From RBG-16-66-20 sp036560705 (GTDB lineage Bacteria; Pseudomonadota; Gammaproteobacteria; Burkholderiales; SG8-39), in assembly GCA_036560705.1 (NCBI GenBank), contig DATBQR010000075.1, positions 10,290 to 74,289 of the forward strand: DNA of 64,000 nucleotides, read 5' to 3'. Shown here one piece after another: positions 31,532 to 40,076 of this stretch. The position numbers were made by a program, and so were the translations under genes. The notes below the pieces were generated by a model. That model was not told where the DNA came from and searched no databases. It worked only from the letters and a program-made list of their open reading frames with translations. Position 1 is the stretch's first letter. The number at the start of each line of letters is the position of its first letter.

Positions 31532-32437
31532 ATGGGAGTCATCGCCATCGTCGCCGCGCTCGTGCTGGAGCAGTGGCGCCCGCTCGGCGACCGAAAGGCG
31601 GTGCTGCTCGCGCTGCAGGGCTGGACCGACTGGCTCGAGCGCACGTTCAACGCCGGCGAATCGCGCCACGGCGCGATCGCCTGGCTGCTGGCGGGGCTCG
31701 CGCCGGCGCTCGGCGCGCTCGCGCTCTATGCACTGCTCAACTGGGTCAGCCCGCTCGCCGCGCTGCTGCTGAACATCGCCGCGCTCTATCTCACCCTCGG
31801 TTTCCGGCAGTTCAGCCATTTCTTCACCGACATCCAGTCGGCGATCCGCGACGGCGAGGTTGACCGCGCACGCGAGCTGATCGGCGTCTGGCGCGGCGAA
31901 TCCGCGGCGCACCTCAGCCGCGAGGAGGTGATCCGCCTGTCGATCGAGGAGGCGATGGCCGCCTCCCACCGGCACGTCTTCGCGGTGCTGTTCTGGTTCG
32001 TGCTGCTGCCGGGCCCGAGCGGCGCGATCCTCTACCGCATGGCGGCGTTCCTCGGCCGGCGCTGGGGCGGCAAGGGCGAGTTCGGCCGCTTTGCCGCCCG
32101 CGCGATCTATTTCATGGAGTGGCCGGCGGTGCGCCTGACGGCCGCGGCTTTCGCCGTGGTCGGCGATTTCGAGGACGCGGTCTACTGCTGGCGCACGCAG
32201 GCCGGCGCCTGGCCCGAGCCGAACCTCGGCATCGTGCTGGCCGCGGGCGCGGGCGCGCTGGGCGTCAAGCTCGGCATGCCGCTCGCCGAGTTCGACGGCC
32301 TGCGGGCGCGCCCGGAACTCGGCCTGGGCGAAACGGCCGATGCGCCCTTTCTCGACAGCACTGTCGGCCTGCTGTGGCGGGCGCTGGTGCTGTGGGTGTT
32401 CGTGCTGATGGTGATCAGCCTGGCGAGAGTGCTGTAA
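31532..32437 (+). CDS. CobD/CbiB-family membrane protein
   Basis: A 301-residue inner-membrane protein with four to five hydrophobic segments (around residues 50-100, 150-185 and the last 20). It resembles the CobD/CbiB (cobinamide synthase)-like and AmpE-like family common in betaproteobacteria: LYLTLGFRQFSHFFTDI and ELIGVWRGE are family stretches. There are no cobalamin genes nearby, so I would not assign a cobinamide synthase role. It follows the NUDIX gene by 12 bases. Confidence 0.78.
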   Translation: MGVIAIVAALVLEQWRPLGDRKAVLLALQGWTDWLERTFNAGESRHGAIAWLLAGLAPALGALALYALLNWVSPLAALLLNIAALYLTLGFRQFSHFFTDIQSAIRDGEVDRARELIGVWRGESAAHLSREEVIRLSIEEAMAASHRHVFAVLFWFVLLPGPSGAILYRMAAFLGRRWGGKGEFGRFAARAIYFMEWPAVRLTAAAFAVVGDFEDAVYCWRTQAGAWPEPNLGIVLAAGAGALGVKLGMPLAEFDGLRARPELGLGETADAPFLDSTVGLLWRALVLWVFVLMVISLARVL

Positions 32438-32443
32438 CTGCGA

Positions 32444-32474
32444 GGTGCTCTAAGCGCGGGGTGCTCTAAGCGCG
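32444..32474. repeat. Short tandem duplication at the DUF2007 3' end
   Basis: A 15-base sequence at 32444-32458 recurs exactly at 32460-32474 (period 16). The duplication covers the stop codon and last codons of the DUF2007 gene and the tail-to-tail spacer with the CobD-like gene. Confidence 0.88.
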
Positions 32475-32758
32475 CCGCACTTCCAGCACTGGGTGAACTG
32501 CGGTCCGGAGACTTCGCCGCAGGCGCCGCAGTTCCAGTCCGGCCCGGCCGGCGGCGGCCGGCGCAGCACGCCGAACGCGCGCGCCGCATCCTCGTCGTTC
32601 AGGACCCAGACCTCCGCCTGGCATTCGGCCGGCGGCAGTTCGCCCATCGCAGAGGACAGCATCTGGTTCCTCACCGCCGTCTCGATGCCTTCGGCCTCGA
32701 GGAGGTTGCGCGAATGGTGGACGAGGACGAGGTTGTGGGAAGAAAAAACCCGCTTCAT
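32450..32758 (-). CDS. DUF2007 domain protein with C-terminal zinc ribbon
   Basis: A 102-residue protein. The N-terminal half matches DUF2007 (MKRVFSSHNLVLVHHSRNLL, then EVWVLNDEDAARA), a ferredoxin-like signal-transducing fold. The C-terminal third holds a zinc ribbon, CGACGEVSGPQFTQCWKCGA. Function is unknown; it may be a sensor or a binding protein. It overlaps phhB by one base (TGATG). Its last residues fall inside a recent 16-base tandem duplication, so the C-terminus may have been altered. Confidence 0.83.
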   Translation of the reverse strand: MKRVFSSHNLVLVHHSRNLLEAEGIETAVRNQMLSSAMGELPPAECQAEVWVLNDEDAARAFGVLRRPPPAGPDWNCGACGEVSGPQFTQCWKCGALRAPRA

Positions 32759-33090
32759 CACAGCTTGAACAGCGCGTCCGCCTTGGCGGCGCAGATGAAG
32801 TCGTTCTCCGACAGGCCGCCGATGGCGTGCGTCGAATATTCCACGCGGCACTTGTTGTAGCCCACCAGCAGGTCGGGGTGATGGTCCTCGCGGTGCGAGA
32901 TCCAGGCGAGCGCGTTCACGAAGGCCATCGTCTCGTAGTAGTTCCTGAACGGGTAGAGCTTGACCAGCTTGCCGTCCTCGACGATCCAGCCCTTGAGCAG
33001 CCCGAGCATTTCCTTCGCCTGCTGCGCGTTGTAGGGGACCGTGCCGCCTTCGCAGGGCTTGCAATTCTTGTTCACGAGATCTGTTGTCAT
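32758..33090 (-). CDS. phhB: Pterin-4a-carbinolamine dehydratase
   Basis: Dehydrates 4a-hydroxytetrahydropterin to regenerate the pterin cofactor of aromatic hydroxylases. The 110 residues match PCD/DCoH; the catalytic histidine motif is EDHHPDLLVGYNKCRVEYST. No phenylalanine hydroxylase gene is in the window. The ATG overlaps the upstream M48 protease stop by four bases, and its stop overlaps the DUF2007 start by one, giving a tight three-gene unit. Confidence 0.92.
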   Translation of the reverse strand: MTTDLVNKNCKPCEGGTVPYNAQQAKEMLGLLKGWIVEDGKLVKLYPFRNYYETMAFVNALAWISHREDHHPDLLVGYNKCRVEYSTHAIGGLSENDFICAAKADALFKL

Positions 33091-34331
33091 GCGGGCCTCA
33101 GCCTGGCGATCCGCGTTGCCGCGGGAGGGTGGGAGTCGTAGAACGCCGAATGCAGCGGGTCCGGCGTCAGCGTCGATGCATTGTCCTGGTAGAGCTTGAC
33201 CAGCGCCTGCACCAGTTCGGCGGCGCTGGCATGGGAGGCGGCATAGGCGTCGGCCTCGAATTCGTGGCGGCGCGAGTGCAGGCTGGTCAGCGGCTGCAGG
33301 AAGAAGGTGAACACCGGCGTCACCAGCACGAACAGCAGCAGCGCGGTCGCGGTGCTCTGCGTCGTCACGTTCAGCCCGGCGTAGAACCAGTCCCGGCCGA
33401 TCAGCTGGCCGAGCCCCCAGAGCAGCGCGAGGGAAGCGGCAAACAGTACCGCGATCCGCTTCCACACGTGGTGGCGCTTGAAATGGCCGAGCTCGTGCGC
33501 GAGCACCGCCTCGACCTCGCCCGGCGCGAGGCGCGACAGCAGGGTATCGAAGAACACGATGCGCTTGGCGGCGCCGAAGCCGGTGAAGTAGGCGTTGCCG
33601 TGGCTCGAGCGCTTCGAGCCGTCCATGACATACAGGCCGCTGGAACGGAAGCCGCAGCGCGCGAGCAGGGATTCGATGCGCGCCGCCAGCGCCTGGTCGG
33701 CGAGCGGGATGAACTTGTTGAACAGAGGCGCGATGAAGGTGGGGTAGATGAGCAGCACCAGCAGGTTGAAAGCGGCCCAGGCGAGCCAGACCCAGATCCA
33801 CCACAGGCCGCCCATTTTCGCCATCAGCCACAGCACCAGGGTCAGCAGCGGGATGCCGAGCACGGCGGAGATGAGCATCTGCTTGACGAGGTCGACGACG
33901 AACAGCTTCGGCGTCATGCGGTTGAAGCCGAAGCGCGCCTCCACCACGAAAGTGCGGTAGAGCGTGAGCGGCAGTTCGAGCGCCGAGAGCAGCGCGACGA
34001 CCGAGACGATGAGCGCGACGCCGTGCGCGATGCCGCCGGCCTCGAAAGCTCCCGCCCAGGTTTCCGACAGCCACTGCAGCGCGCCGCCGAAAGTAAGCGC
34101 GAGCACCAGCGCGGTCGAGACGCAGATGTCGGCAATCGTCAGCCGGGTCTTGACCACGGTGTAGTCGGCGGCCTTCTGATGCGCCTCGAGCGGGATGCTG
34201 CCGGCGAAGGATTCAGGAACTACGTCACGGTGCGCCCTCACGTACCGCGCTTGCCGGATCGCCAGCCAGATGCGCATGGCGGTCGCCAGGGCGAGCGCCG
34301 CGAGGAATACGAGGGTGAAAGTGCCGTTCAC
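33087..34331 (-). CDS. M48 family integral-membrane metalloprotease (Ste24-like)
   Basis: A 414-residue membrane protease. About seven hydrophobic segments are visible. The zinc motif is VLAHELGHFKRHH (HExxH) and the third ligand is in HEFEADAYAA. It resembles CAAX-prenyl protease 1/Ste24-type and bacterial homologues that monitor membrane-protein quality. The start is GTG at 34331; no better ATG is in frame. It is divergent from orn, with 18 bases between start codons. Confidence 0.9.
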   Translation of the reverse strand: MNGTFTLVFLAALALATAMRIWLAIRQARYVRAHRDVVPESFAGSIPLEAHQKAADYTVVKTRLTIADICVSTALVLALTFGGALQWLSETWAGAFEAGGIAHGVALIVSVVALLSALELPLTLYRTFVVEARFGFNRMTPKLFVVDLVKQMLISAVLGIPLLTLVLWLMAKMGGLWWIWVWLAWAAFNLLVLLIYPTFIAPLFNKFIPLADQALAARIESLLARCGFRSSGLYVMDGSKRSSHGNAYFTGFGAAKRIVFFDTLLSRLAPGEVEAVLAHELGHFKRHHVWKRIAVLFAASLALLWGLGQLIGRDWFYAGLNVTTQSTATALLLFVLVTPVFTFFLQPLTSLHSRRHEFEADAYAASHASAAELVQALVKLYQDNASTLTPDPLHSAFYDSHPPAATRIARLRPA

Positions 34332-34349
34332 GCCATGAGAGAATACGTC

Positions 34350-34895
34350 ATGGCTGCCGATTCAAACAACCTGATCTGGATCGACATGGAAATGACCGGC
34401 CTGGTGCCCGACACCGACCGGATCATCGAGATCGCGGTGATCATCACCGATTCGCAGCTCAATCTCGTCGCCGAGGGCCCGGTGCTGGTGGTGCACCAGC
34501 CCGACGAAGTGCTCGCCGCGATGGACTCCTGGAACCGCTCGGTGCACGGCAAGTCCGGCCTGGTGGAGAAGGTCAAGGCTTCGCGGCTCGACGAGGCGAC
34601 GGCCGAGCGCCAGGCCCTCGAATTCCTCGCCCGGCACGTGCCCGCCGGGGTGTCGCCCATGTGCGGCAATTCGATCTGCCAGGACCGCCGCTTCCTTGCG
34701 CGCTGGATGCCGAGACTGGAAGCGCATTTCCTCTACCGCAACCTGGACGTCTCGACGCTGAAGGAACTGGTGAAGCGCTGGAAGCCGGAAATCGTCAAGG
34801 GGCTGAAAAAGGAAGGCAAGCACGAGGCGCTCGCCGACATCTACGAGTCGATCGAGGAGCTGAAGTACTACCGCAAGGCGGTAATGACGATCTGA
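34350..34895 (+). CDS. orn: Oligoribonuclease
   Basis: Degrades RNA fragments of two to five nucleotides, including pGpG from c-di-GMP breakdown. The start at 34350 gives 181 residues, the usual length, beginning MAADSNNLIW. DEDDh residues are in WIDMEMTGL, NSICQDRRFL and KHEALADIYES. An alternative ATG at 34335 would add five residues. It is divergent from the M48 protease gene. Confidence 0.96.
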   Translation: MAADSNNLIWIDMEMTGLVPDTDRIIEIAVIITDSQLNLVAEGPVLVVHQPDEVLAAMDSWNRSVHGKSGLVEKVKASRLDEATAERQALEFLARHVPAGVSPMCGNSICQDRRFLARWMPRLEAHFLYRNLDVSTLKELVKRWKPEIVKGLKKEGKHEALADIYESIEELKYYRKAVMTI

Positions 34896-34910
34896 CGGCG
34901 GACCGCCGTC

Positions 34911-34930
34911 ATCCCCGCGAAAGCGGGGAT
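34911..34930. repeat. REP-type hairpin between orn and ridA
   Basis: An eight-base perfect stem (ATCCCCGC/GCGGGGAT) with a GAAA loop. This is the REP/dRS3-like element widespread in proteobacteria, recognised also from its frequent flanking CCAG. It lies between the convergent 3' ends of orn and ridA, where it can act as a transcription terminator or RNA stabiliser. I found no second copy in this window. Confidence 0.85.
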
Positions 34931-34937
34931 CCAGGTT

Positions 34938-35381
34938 TCACGTCACCTCGACGATCGCTTCGATCTCGACGGGGATTCCCATGGGGAGGGAGCCCATGCC
35001 GACCGCCGAGCGCGCGTGCCTGCCGGCATCGCCGAACACCTCGACGAACAGGTCCGAGCAGCCGTTGATCACCTTCGGGTGATCGGTGAATTCCGGCACC
35101 GCGTTCACCATGCCGAGCACCTTCACCACGCGCTTTACCTTGTCGAGGCTGCCGAGTTCGCTTTTCATGACCGCGAGCAGGGCGAGCCCCGCGGCGCGCG
35201 CGTGCTGGTAGCCCTGGTCCACGGAGAATTCGAGCCCAAGTTTGCCTTTCACCGGCCCGGGACCTTTGCCTGCCAGAAAAAGCAGATTGCCGGTGCGGAC
35301 CGCGTTGACATAGTTCGCCATTGGCGGTGTTACGGGCGTGAGGGTGATGCCCAGTTCCTTGAGGCGCTTCTCCGCGCTCAC
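34938..35381 (-). CDS. ridA: RidA-family enamine/imine deaminase
   Basis: A 147-residue cytoplasmic protein of the RidA (YjgF/L-PSP) superfamily, seen from VTPPMANYVNAVRTGNLLFLAG, AVMKSELGSLDKVKRVVKVLG and IPVEIEAIVEV. Members hydrolyse reactive enamines formed by PLP enzymes, though some have other activities. The start is GTG at 35381, which overlaps the FAD oxidase stop by four bases (GTGA). It is the last gene of a leftward series that begins at 40064. Confidence 0.87.
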   Translation of the reverse strand: MSAEKRLKELGITLTPVTPPMANYVNAVRTGNLLFLAGKGPGPVKGKLGLEFSVDQGYQHARAAGLALLAVMKSELGSLDKVKRVVKVLGMVNAVPEFTDHPKVINGCSDLFVEVFGDAGRHARSAVGMGSLPMGIPVEIEAIVEVT

Positions 35382-36769
35382 TGCAGCGGAACGACTTTCC
35401 CCGGATTCATCAGGCCTTCGGGGTCGAAGACTTTCTTGACGTCGCGCATCAGGTCCATCATGTCGTCGCCGAGCTCCAGGCGCATCGAGTCCATCTTGCC
35501 CATGCCGACGCCGTGCTCGCCGGTGCAGGTGCCCTCCATCTTCAGGGCGCGCTCGACCAGGCGCTTGTTGAACTTCTTGGCCAGCTCGGTCTGCTCCGGC
35601 TTGTCCGGGTCCACCAGCAGCATGAGGTGGAAGTTGCCGTCGCCGATGTGGCCCAGCAGCGGCACCGGGTTGATGTAGTTCTTCACGTCCTCCATGGTCT
35701 CGTGCACGCACTCGGCGAGGCGCGAGATCGGCACGCAGACGTCGGTCGACACGGCGCGCGCGCCGGGCTTGATCTGCAGGCAGGCGAAGTAAGCGTCGTG
35801 GCGCGCCTGCCAGAGCGCGCTGCGCTCCTCGGGCTTGGTCGCCCAGATGAAATCCATGCCGCCGTGCTCCCTGGCGATCGCCTGGACCGTTTCAGCCTGT
35901 TCCACGACGGATGTTTTTGTTCCGTGAAATTCAAAAAAAACGGTGGGCGCGACGCGGTAGTTCGTTTTCTTGTACTTGTTGATCGCGTCCACGGTCTTCT
36001 CGCAGACGATGTCGCAGCGCGCGATCGGCACGCCCGACTGGATGGTCTGGATCACGGTGTTGGTGCAGCCGTCCACCGATTCGAAGGCGCAGACCGCCGC
36101 CGACATGGCCTCCTGCACCGGATACAGGCGCACCGTCACCTCGGTGATGATGCCCAGCGTGCCCTCGGAACCGACGAACAGGCGCGTCAGGTCGTAGCCC
36201 GCCGCGGATTTCTTGGAGCGGCGCGAGGTCTGGATGACGCGACCGTCGGCCAGCACCACCTTGAGCGACAGCACGTTCTCGCGCATGGTGCCGTAGCGCA
36301 CCGCGTTCGTGCCGGAGGCGCGCGTCGCCGCCATGCCTCCCAGCGTCGCATCCGCGCCCGGGTCCACCGGGAAGAACAGGCCGGTGTGCTTGATGTGTTC
36401 GTTCAGCTGCTTGCGCGTCACGCCCGCCTGCACCACTGCGTCGAGGTCCGATTCGTGGATCTCGAGCACCTTGTTCATCTGCGAGAGGTCGATGCAGACG
36501 CCGCCTTTCACCGCGAGGATGTGGCCTTCCAGCGAAGTGCCGACGCCGTAGGGGATCATCGGCACGCGGTGCGCGCGGCAAATGTTGACCACGTCCCTGA
36601 CTTCTTCAGTCGTTCTTAGAAAGACGACGACATCGGGAAGCGCGTAAGGAAAATAGGACTCGTCCTTGCCATGGTGCTCGCGCACCGCCTGTGAGGTGGA
36701 GACGCGGTCGCCGAGCAGGGCCTTCAGCTCCGACACGACCGACTGATCGAATTCGCGGGCCTTGTTCAC
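35378..36769 (-). CDS. FAD-linked oxidase, D-lactate/glycolate dehydrogenase type
   Basis: A 463-residue flavoprotein of the LDHD/GlcD group. The FAD segments RVPMIPYGVGTSLEGH, GADATLGGMAATRASGTNAVRYG and GSEGTLGIITEVTVRL are present; the C-terminal part ends TCTGEHGVGMGKM and FDPEGLMNPGK. It probably oxidises D-lactate or a related 2-hydroxy acid. Start is GTG at 36769. A run of eight T in its coding strand (35940-35933) is followed by an in-frame stop if one base is inserted. Confidence 0.9.
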   Translation of the reverse strand: MNKAREFDQSVVSELKALLGDRVSTSQAVREHHGKDESYFPYALPDVVVFLRTTEEVRDVVNICRAHRVPMIPYGVGTSLEGHILAVKGGVCIDLSQMNKVLEIHESDLDAVVQAGVTRKQLNEHIKHTGLFFPVDPGADATLGGMAATRASGTNAVRYGTMRENVLSLKVVLADGRVIQTSRRSKKSAAGYDLTRLFVGSEGTLGIITEVTVRLYPVQEAMSAAVCAFESVDGCTNTVIQTIQSGVPIARCDIVCEKTVDAINKYKKTNYRVAPTVFFEFHGTKTSVVEQAETVQAIAREHGGMDFIWATKPEERSALWQARHDAYFACLQIKPGARAVSTDVCVPISRLAECVHETMEDVKNYINPVPLLGHIGDGNFHLMLLVDPDKPEQTELAKKFNKRLVERALKMEGTCTGEHGVGMGKMDSMRLELGDDMMDLMRDVKKVFDPEGLMNPGKVVPLQ

Positions 36770-36786
36770 GGAGCTATTTTAGCGCG

Positions 36787-36993
36787 TCATTTCAGCTTGA
36801 TTTCGCCGTCGAAAGGCACCCTGAGCCCCAAGGACGGGATCTCAAGCGTGACCTTGGCGGCGATGGTTTCCTCGCCTTTGAGGCGTTGTGATTCGAGCGC
36901 CTTCTGCACCGCCTGCTCGATCTCGCGCTGCGAGTTGATGCCTACCGTCTTGAGGAATTTGCGGATGCTCAGGTTGAAGGATTCCTGGTCCAT
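36787..36993 (-). CDS. DUF6494-family small protein
   Basis: A 68-residue protein recognised as DUF6494 from NLSIRKFLKTVGINSQREIE and the C-terminal LRVPFDGEIKL. No function is known. It lies three bases after pgi and 17 before the oxidase gene, so it belongs to the same transcript. Confidence 0.75.
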   Translation of the reverse strand: MDQESFNLSIRKFLKTVGINSQREIEQAVQKALESQRLKGEETIAAKVTLEIPSLGLRVPFDGEIKLK

Positions 36994-36996
36994 GGC

Positions 36997-38424
36997 TTAT
37001 GCCTTTTGCTTGAGTATGTCCTGCGCCAGCTGCTTGCCCAGCTCGACGCCCCACTGGTCGAAGCTGTTGATGTTCCAGAGTACACCCTGGGTGAACACCT
37101 TGTGCTCGTACGCCGCAATCAGCCGGCCGAGATTCCTTGCATTCAACCCCTCGAGGCAGAGGGTGCTGGAAGGACGGTTGCCGGGGTATTGGCGGTAGGG
37201 CGGCAGCGCCTGTCCCGCCGTCCCGAAGGCGAGCGCGCGCGACTGGGCCTCGGCGTTGGCGTCCAGCAGCGGATCTATCCCAGCCACCACGAAGTCCACC
37301 GGCACGATCTGCGTGCCCTGGTGCAGCAGTTGGTGGAAGGAATGCTGGCTCGCCGTGCCCTCGGCGCCCCACAGCACCGGCGCGGTGGCGTAGCCGGTCT
37401 CGCGCCCCTCGCGGTCCACGCGCTTGCCGTTCGATTCCATCTCGAGCTGCTGCAGGTACGCCGGCAGCAGCCGCAGCCCGTGGGCGTAGGGCAGCACCGC
37501 CTGCGTGGCGGCGCCGAGGAAATTGACGTTCCAGATTCCCAGCAGCGCCATCAACGCCGGAATGTTCCGTTCCGGGGGTTCACTCAGAAAATGCGCGTCG
37601 ACCTCGCGCGCGCCCGCCAGGAATTCCGTGAAGGCGGCGGAGCCGATCGCGCACATCGCGCTGAACCCCGCGGCGGACCAGACCGAGTAGCGGCCGCCGA
37701 CCCAGTCCCACATCGGCAGGATCTCGCTCGCGCCGAACTGCCTCGCGGCTTCCTGGTTGGCGGTGACCGCGTAAAGATTGGCTTTTCCTTTCAGAAATTC
37801 CTTTGCAATTTTTGCGTTCGAGATCGTTTCCTGCGTATCGAAGGTCTTTGAAACAACGACGAACAATGTCGAATCGGATCGCGCTCCCGCGAGCGCGCGC
37901 TCGAGTTCCCGCGGGTCGACGCCGGCGACGAAGCGCACGTCGGGCGCGCCCGCACCTTTCACGCATGCCAGTGCATCGGCGACCAGGCGCGGCCCGAGGT
38001 CCGAGCCGCCGGTGCCGAGATTGATGATGCGGTCGAACTTTTTCCCGGAAATTATTTTTTCCGAAAGTTCTTTCATCCTCCGGAGCGTGTCCCTTACTTC
38101 GGCGGGAGCGGCGTCGCCCGCGCGCAGCGCGGCATGTCCGGCAGCGCGGCCCTCGGTCGCATTGATCTTCTCGCCGGCGAAAAGCGCCGCGCGCCAGGCC
38201 TCGAAGCCGCGCTCGGCGGCGAGTTGCGCCAGCAGCGTCAGCGTCAGCGCGCCGACGCGCTGGCGCGAATAGTCCAGGCGAACGCCGGGCATCGCCGTTG
38301 CGAAGGCGGTGGCGCGCGCGGGGTCGTTGGCGAAAATCTCAACCAGCCGCGCGCCGCGCCAGTTCTCGGCGTGCGCCTCGAGCTTCTTCCACGCGGGACA
38401 GGCAGTGGGCGGGATGGTGTTCAT
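36997..38424 (-). CDS. pgi: Glucose-6-phosphate isomerase (compact form)
   Basis: Interconverts glucose-6-phosphate and fructose-6-phosphate. At 475 residues it is some 70 shorter than E. coli Pgi. Active-site segments are intact: INLGTGGSDLGP (sugar-phosphate loop), VVSKTFDTQETI, the base Glu in MESNGKRV, His in SQHSFHQLLHQGTQ and Lys in SFDQWGVELGKQL. The protein ends about ten residues after that lysine and lacks the C-terminal extension; N-terminal and internal loops are also shorter. The ATG overlaps the upstream transferase gene by four bases. Confidence 0.93.
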   Translation of the reverse strand: MNTIPPTACPAWKKLEAHAENWRGARLVEIFANDPARATAFATAMPGVRLDYSRQRVGALTLTLLAQLAAERGFEAWRAALFAGEKINATEGRAAGHAALRAGDAAPAEVRDTLRRMKELSEKIISGKKFDRIINLGTGGSDLGPRLVADALACVKGAGAPDVRFVAGVDPRELERALAGARSDSTLFVVVSKTFDTQETISNAKIAKEFLKGKANLYAVTANQEAARQFGASEILPMWDWVGGRYSVWSAAGFSAMCAIGSAAFTEFLAGAREVDAHFLSEPPERNIPALMALLGIWNVNFLGAATQAVLPYAHGLRLLPAYLQQLEMESNGKRVDREGRETGYATAPVLWGAEGTASQHSFHQLLHQGTQIVPVDFVVAGIDPLLDANAEAQSRALAFGTAGQALPPYRQYPGNRPSSTLCLEGLNARNLGRLIAAYEHKVFTQGVLWNINSFDQWGVELGKQLAQDILKQKA

Positions 38425-40064
38425 CCGGGCCCGTAACGATACAGGCGATAGCGCTCGCCGCGGTCGGCGGGACGGTTGGCCTCGGCCACTTTGCGCCAGC
38501 CAGGTCCCGGCGAATGCTCTTCTTTCGGGCTGCCCTGAACGATCAGGTAACGGCAGGCAGGAGCCGCAGCGCCTGACGCCGCGGCTGGCGACTTCGCTCG
38601 CCAAGGTGTCGTCACGATGCCGGCGTGGTAGCTGAGCGCGGCGCGCTGCGGCGCGGCGAGTTCGCTCTGCGCGATGCAGCCGGGCGCGGCCGGCAGCGCG
38701 GCCTTCAGATGCAGGGCCACGCCGCGGTAGCTCTTGATGTGGTCCGCCCACGGCATCCACAGCGTGGCGAAGCAGCCCCACAGCAGGGCGGTGCCGGCGG
38801 CCCAGCGCGTCACGCCGCGCGTAGGCGAGGGCGCCGAGAAGAACGCCAGGTAGAGCCAGCCCGCGGTCAGCGCGAGCGCGACGGCGAAATGCAGCGGCTC
38901 GAACTGCGGCAGGTAGCCGGGCGAAGTCTTGGCGAAGTTGTTGGCGATCTTCGGCGGCACGCCGGTCACCATCGCCGCGTAGCCCAGCCAGATCAGGCCG
39001 GCGAAGAAGGAAAAGGTCATGACGCCGAACCAGTCGAGCGCGTTGGCCGCGCCGCGCCGCAGGCGCGCCACCCCGTGCGCGCCCAGCAGCGCGAGCGGCG
39101 CGAGCAGCACGATGACGTTGATGTCCTGCTGCGGCCCGAGCCAGGCGATGGCGAGCAGGCCGAACAGCGCCGCGGCGAGCGGCACGAACACGCGCGGCGT
39201 CCGCCATTCGCGGCGCAGGGTCCACGCCGACCAGGCCGCGACCGGCCAGGCGGGCCAGGCGAACCAGCTGGCGGTGGACAGGTAGTAGCGCAGGTTTTCG
39301 CCGAACCCGCCGCGCGGGCGCGTCGCCTCCAGCCACCAGGCCTGCGCCAGCTCGGGTGAGCGCAGCCACAGCACGAGCGGCCAGGACAGGGCGAAGAGCG
39401 CGAACACGACGGCAGCGACGCCGAGGAACAGCGGCGCTTTCGGCGTGCGCCACTTGTCGCAGACCGCGTGCGCGAGGACGGCGACCGCGCCCAGCACCGC
39501 CGGCACCAGGGGCCCGTTCGCGAGAAACGCGCAGCCGAGCGCCGCGCCGAAGCCGAGGCCCGCCTTGAGCGGCCTGCGTTCGGCATGAATCAGGAAATTC
39601 AGCGACGCGCACAGCGCCGCAAGCGAAGCGAGGTCGGGCACCGCCTCGTGCGCATGGATCATCAGGCCGACCGAGCCGATGAGCAGCAGCGTCGCGCTCG
39701 CGCCCGCCGCCCGCGGCTTGTCCGGCGCCGTATGCCGCGCGGCCAGGTAGATGAACCAGAGCGCGGCCATCATCGACACGCCGCTCGCCAGGCGCACCGC
39801 GTTGTGCAGGCTGAGCGCCCAGCCCAGTAGCTTGACGAAGGCGAGGGCGAGCCAGTGGAACAGCGGCGGATCTTCGAGGTAAGCCTCGCCGGCGATGCGC
39901 GGCACCACCCAGTCGCCCGAGAGGTGCATCTGGTTGACGATCTCGATGGCGATCACGTCGAACGCGCGCCAGGGGTCGTGCCCGACCAGGCCCGGCGCGA
40001 CGAACGCCAGGGCGATGAGGACTAAAACGGCATGCGTGGGCGGTAAAGCAAGGCGGGGCAGCAT
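38421..40064 (-). CDS. ArnT/GT39-like membrane glycosyltransferase
   Basis: A 547-residue polytopic inner-membrane protein with about twelve hydrophobic segments. The first periplasmic loop holds an acidic patch (AFDVIAIEI, GEAYLEDPPLFHW) like that of ArnT and other GT-C dolichyl-phosphate-mannose-type transferases, which modify lipid A or glycolipids with undecaprenyl-linked sugars. The substrate cannot be told. The C-terminal 100 residues are periplasmic and poorly conserved. It overlaps pgi by four bases, a link with sugar-phosphate supply. Confidence 0.82.
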   Translation of the reverse strand: MLPRLALPPTHAVLVLIALAFVAPGLVGHDPWRAFDVIAIEIVNQMHLSGDWVVPRIAGEAYLEDPPLFHWLALAFVKLLGWALSLHNAVRLASGVSMMAALWFIYLAARHTAPDKPRAAGASATLLLIGSVGLMIHAHEAVPDLASLAALCASLNFLIHAERRPLKAGLGFGAALGCAFLANGPLVPAVLGAVAVLAHAVCDKWRTPKAPLFLGVAAVVFALFALSWPLVLWLRSPELAQAWWLEATRPRGGFGENLRYYLSTASWFAWPAWPVAAWSAWTLRREWRTPRVFVPLAAALFGLLAIAWLGPQQDINVIVLLAPLALLGAHGVARLRRGAANALDWFGVMTFSFFAGLIWLGYAAMVTGVPPKIANNFAKTSPGYLPQFEPLHFAVALALTAGWLYLAFFSAPSPTRGVTRWAAGTALLWGCFATLWMPWADHIKSYRGVALHLKAALPAAPGCIAQSELAAPQRAALSYHAGIVTTPWRAKSPAAASGAAAPACRYLIVQGSPKEEHSPGPGWRKVAEANRPADRGERYRLYRYGPG

Positions 40065-40076
40065 GGTCCCGGGCCC

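Noticed and set aside
31532..32437. Cobinamide-phosphate synthase of the cobalamin pathway
   Set aside because: Only family-level similarity is visible and no other cobalamin gene is nearby, so the specific function was not assigned.
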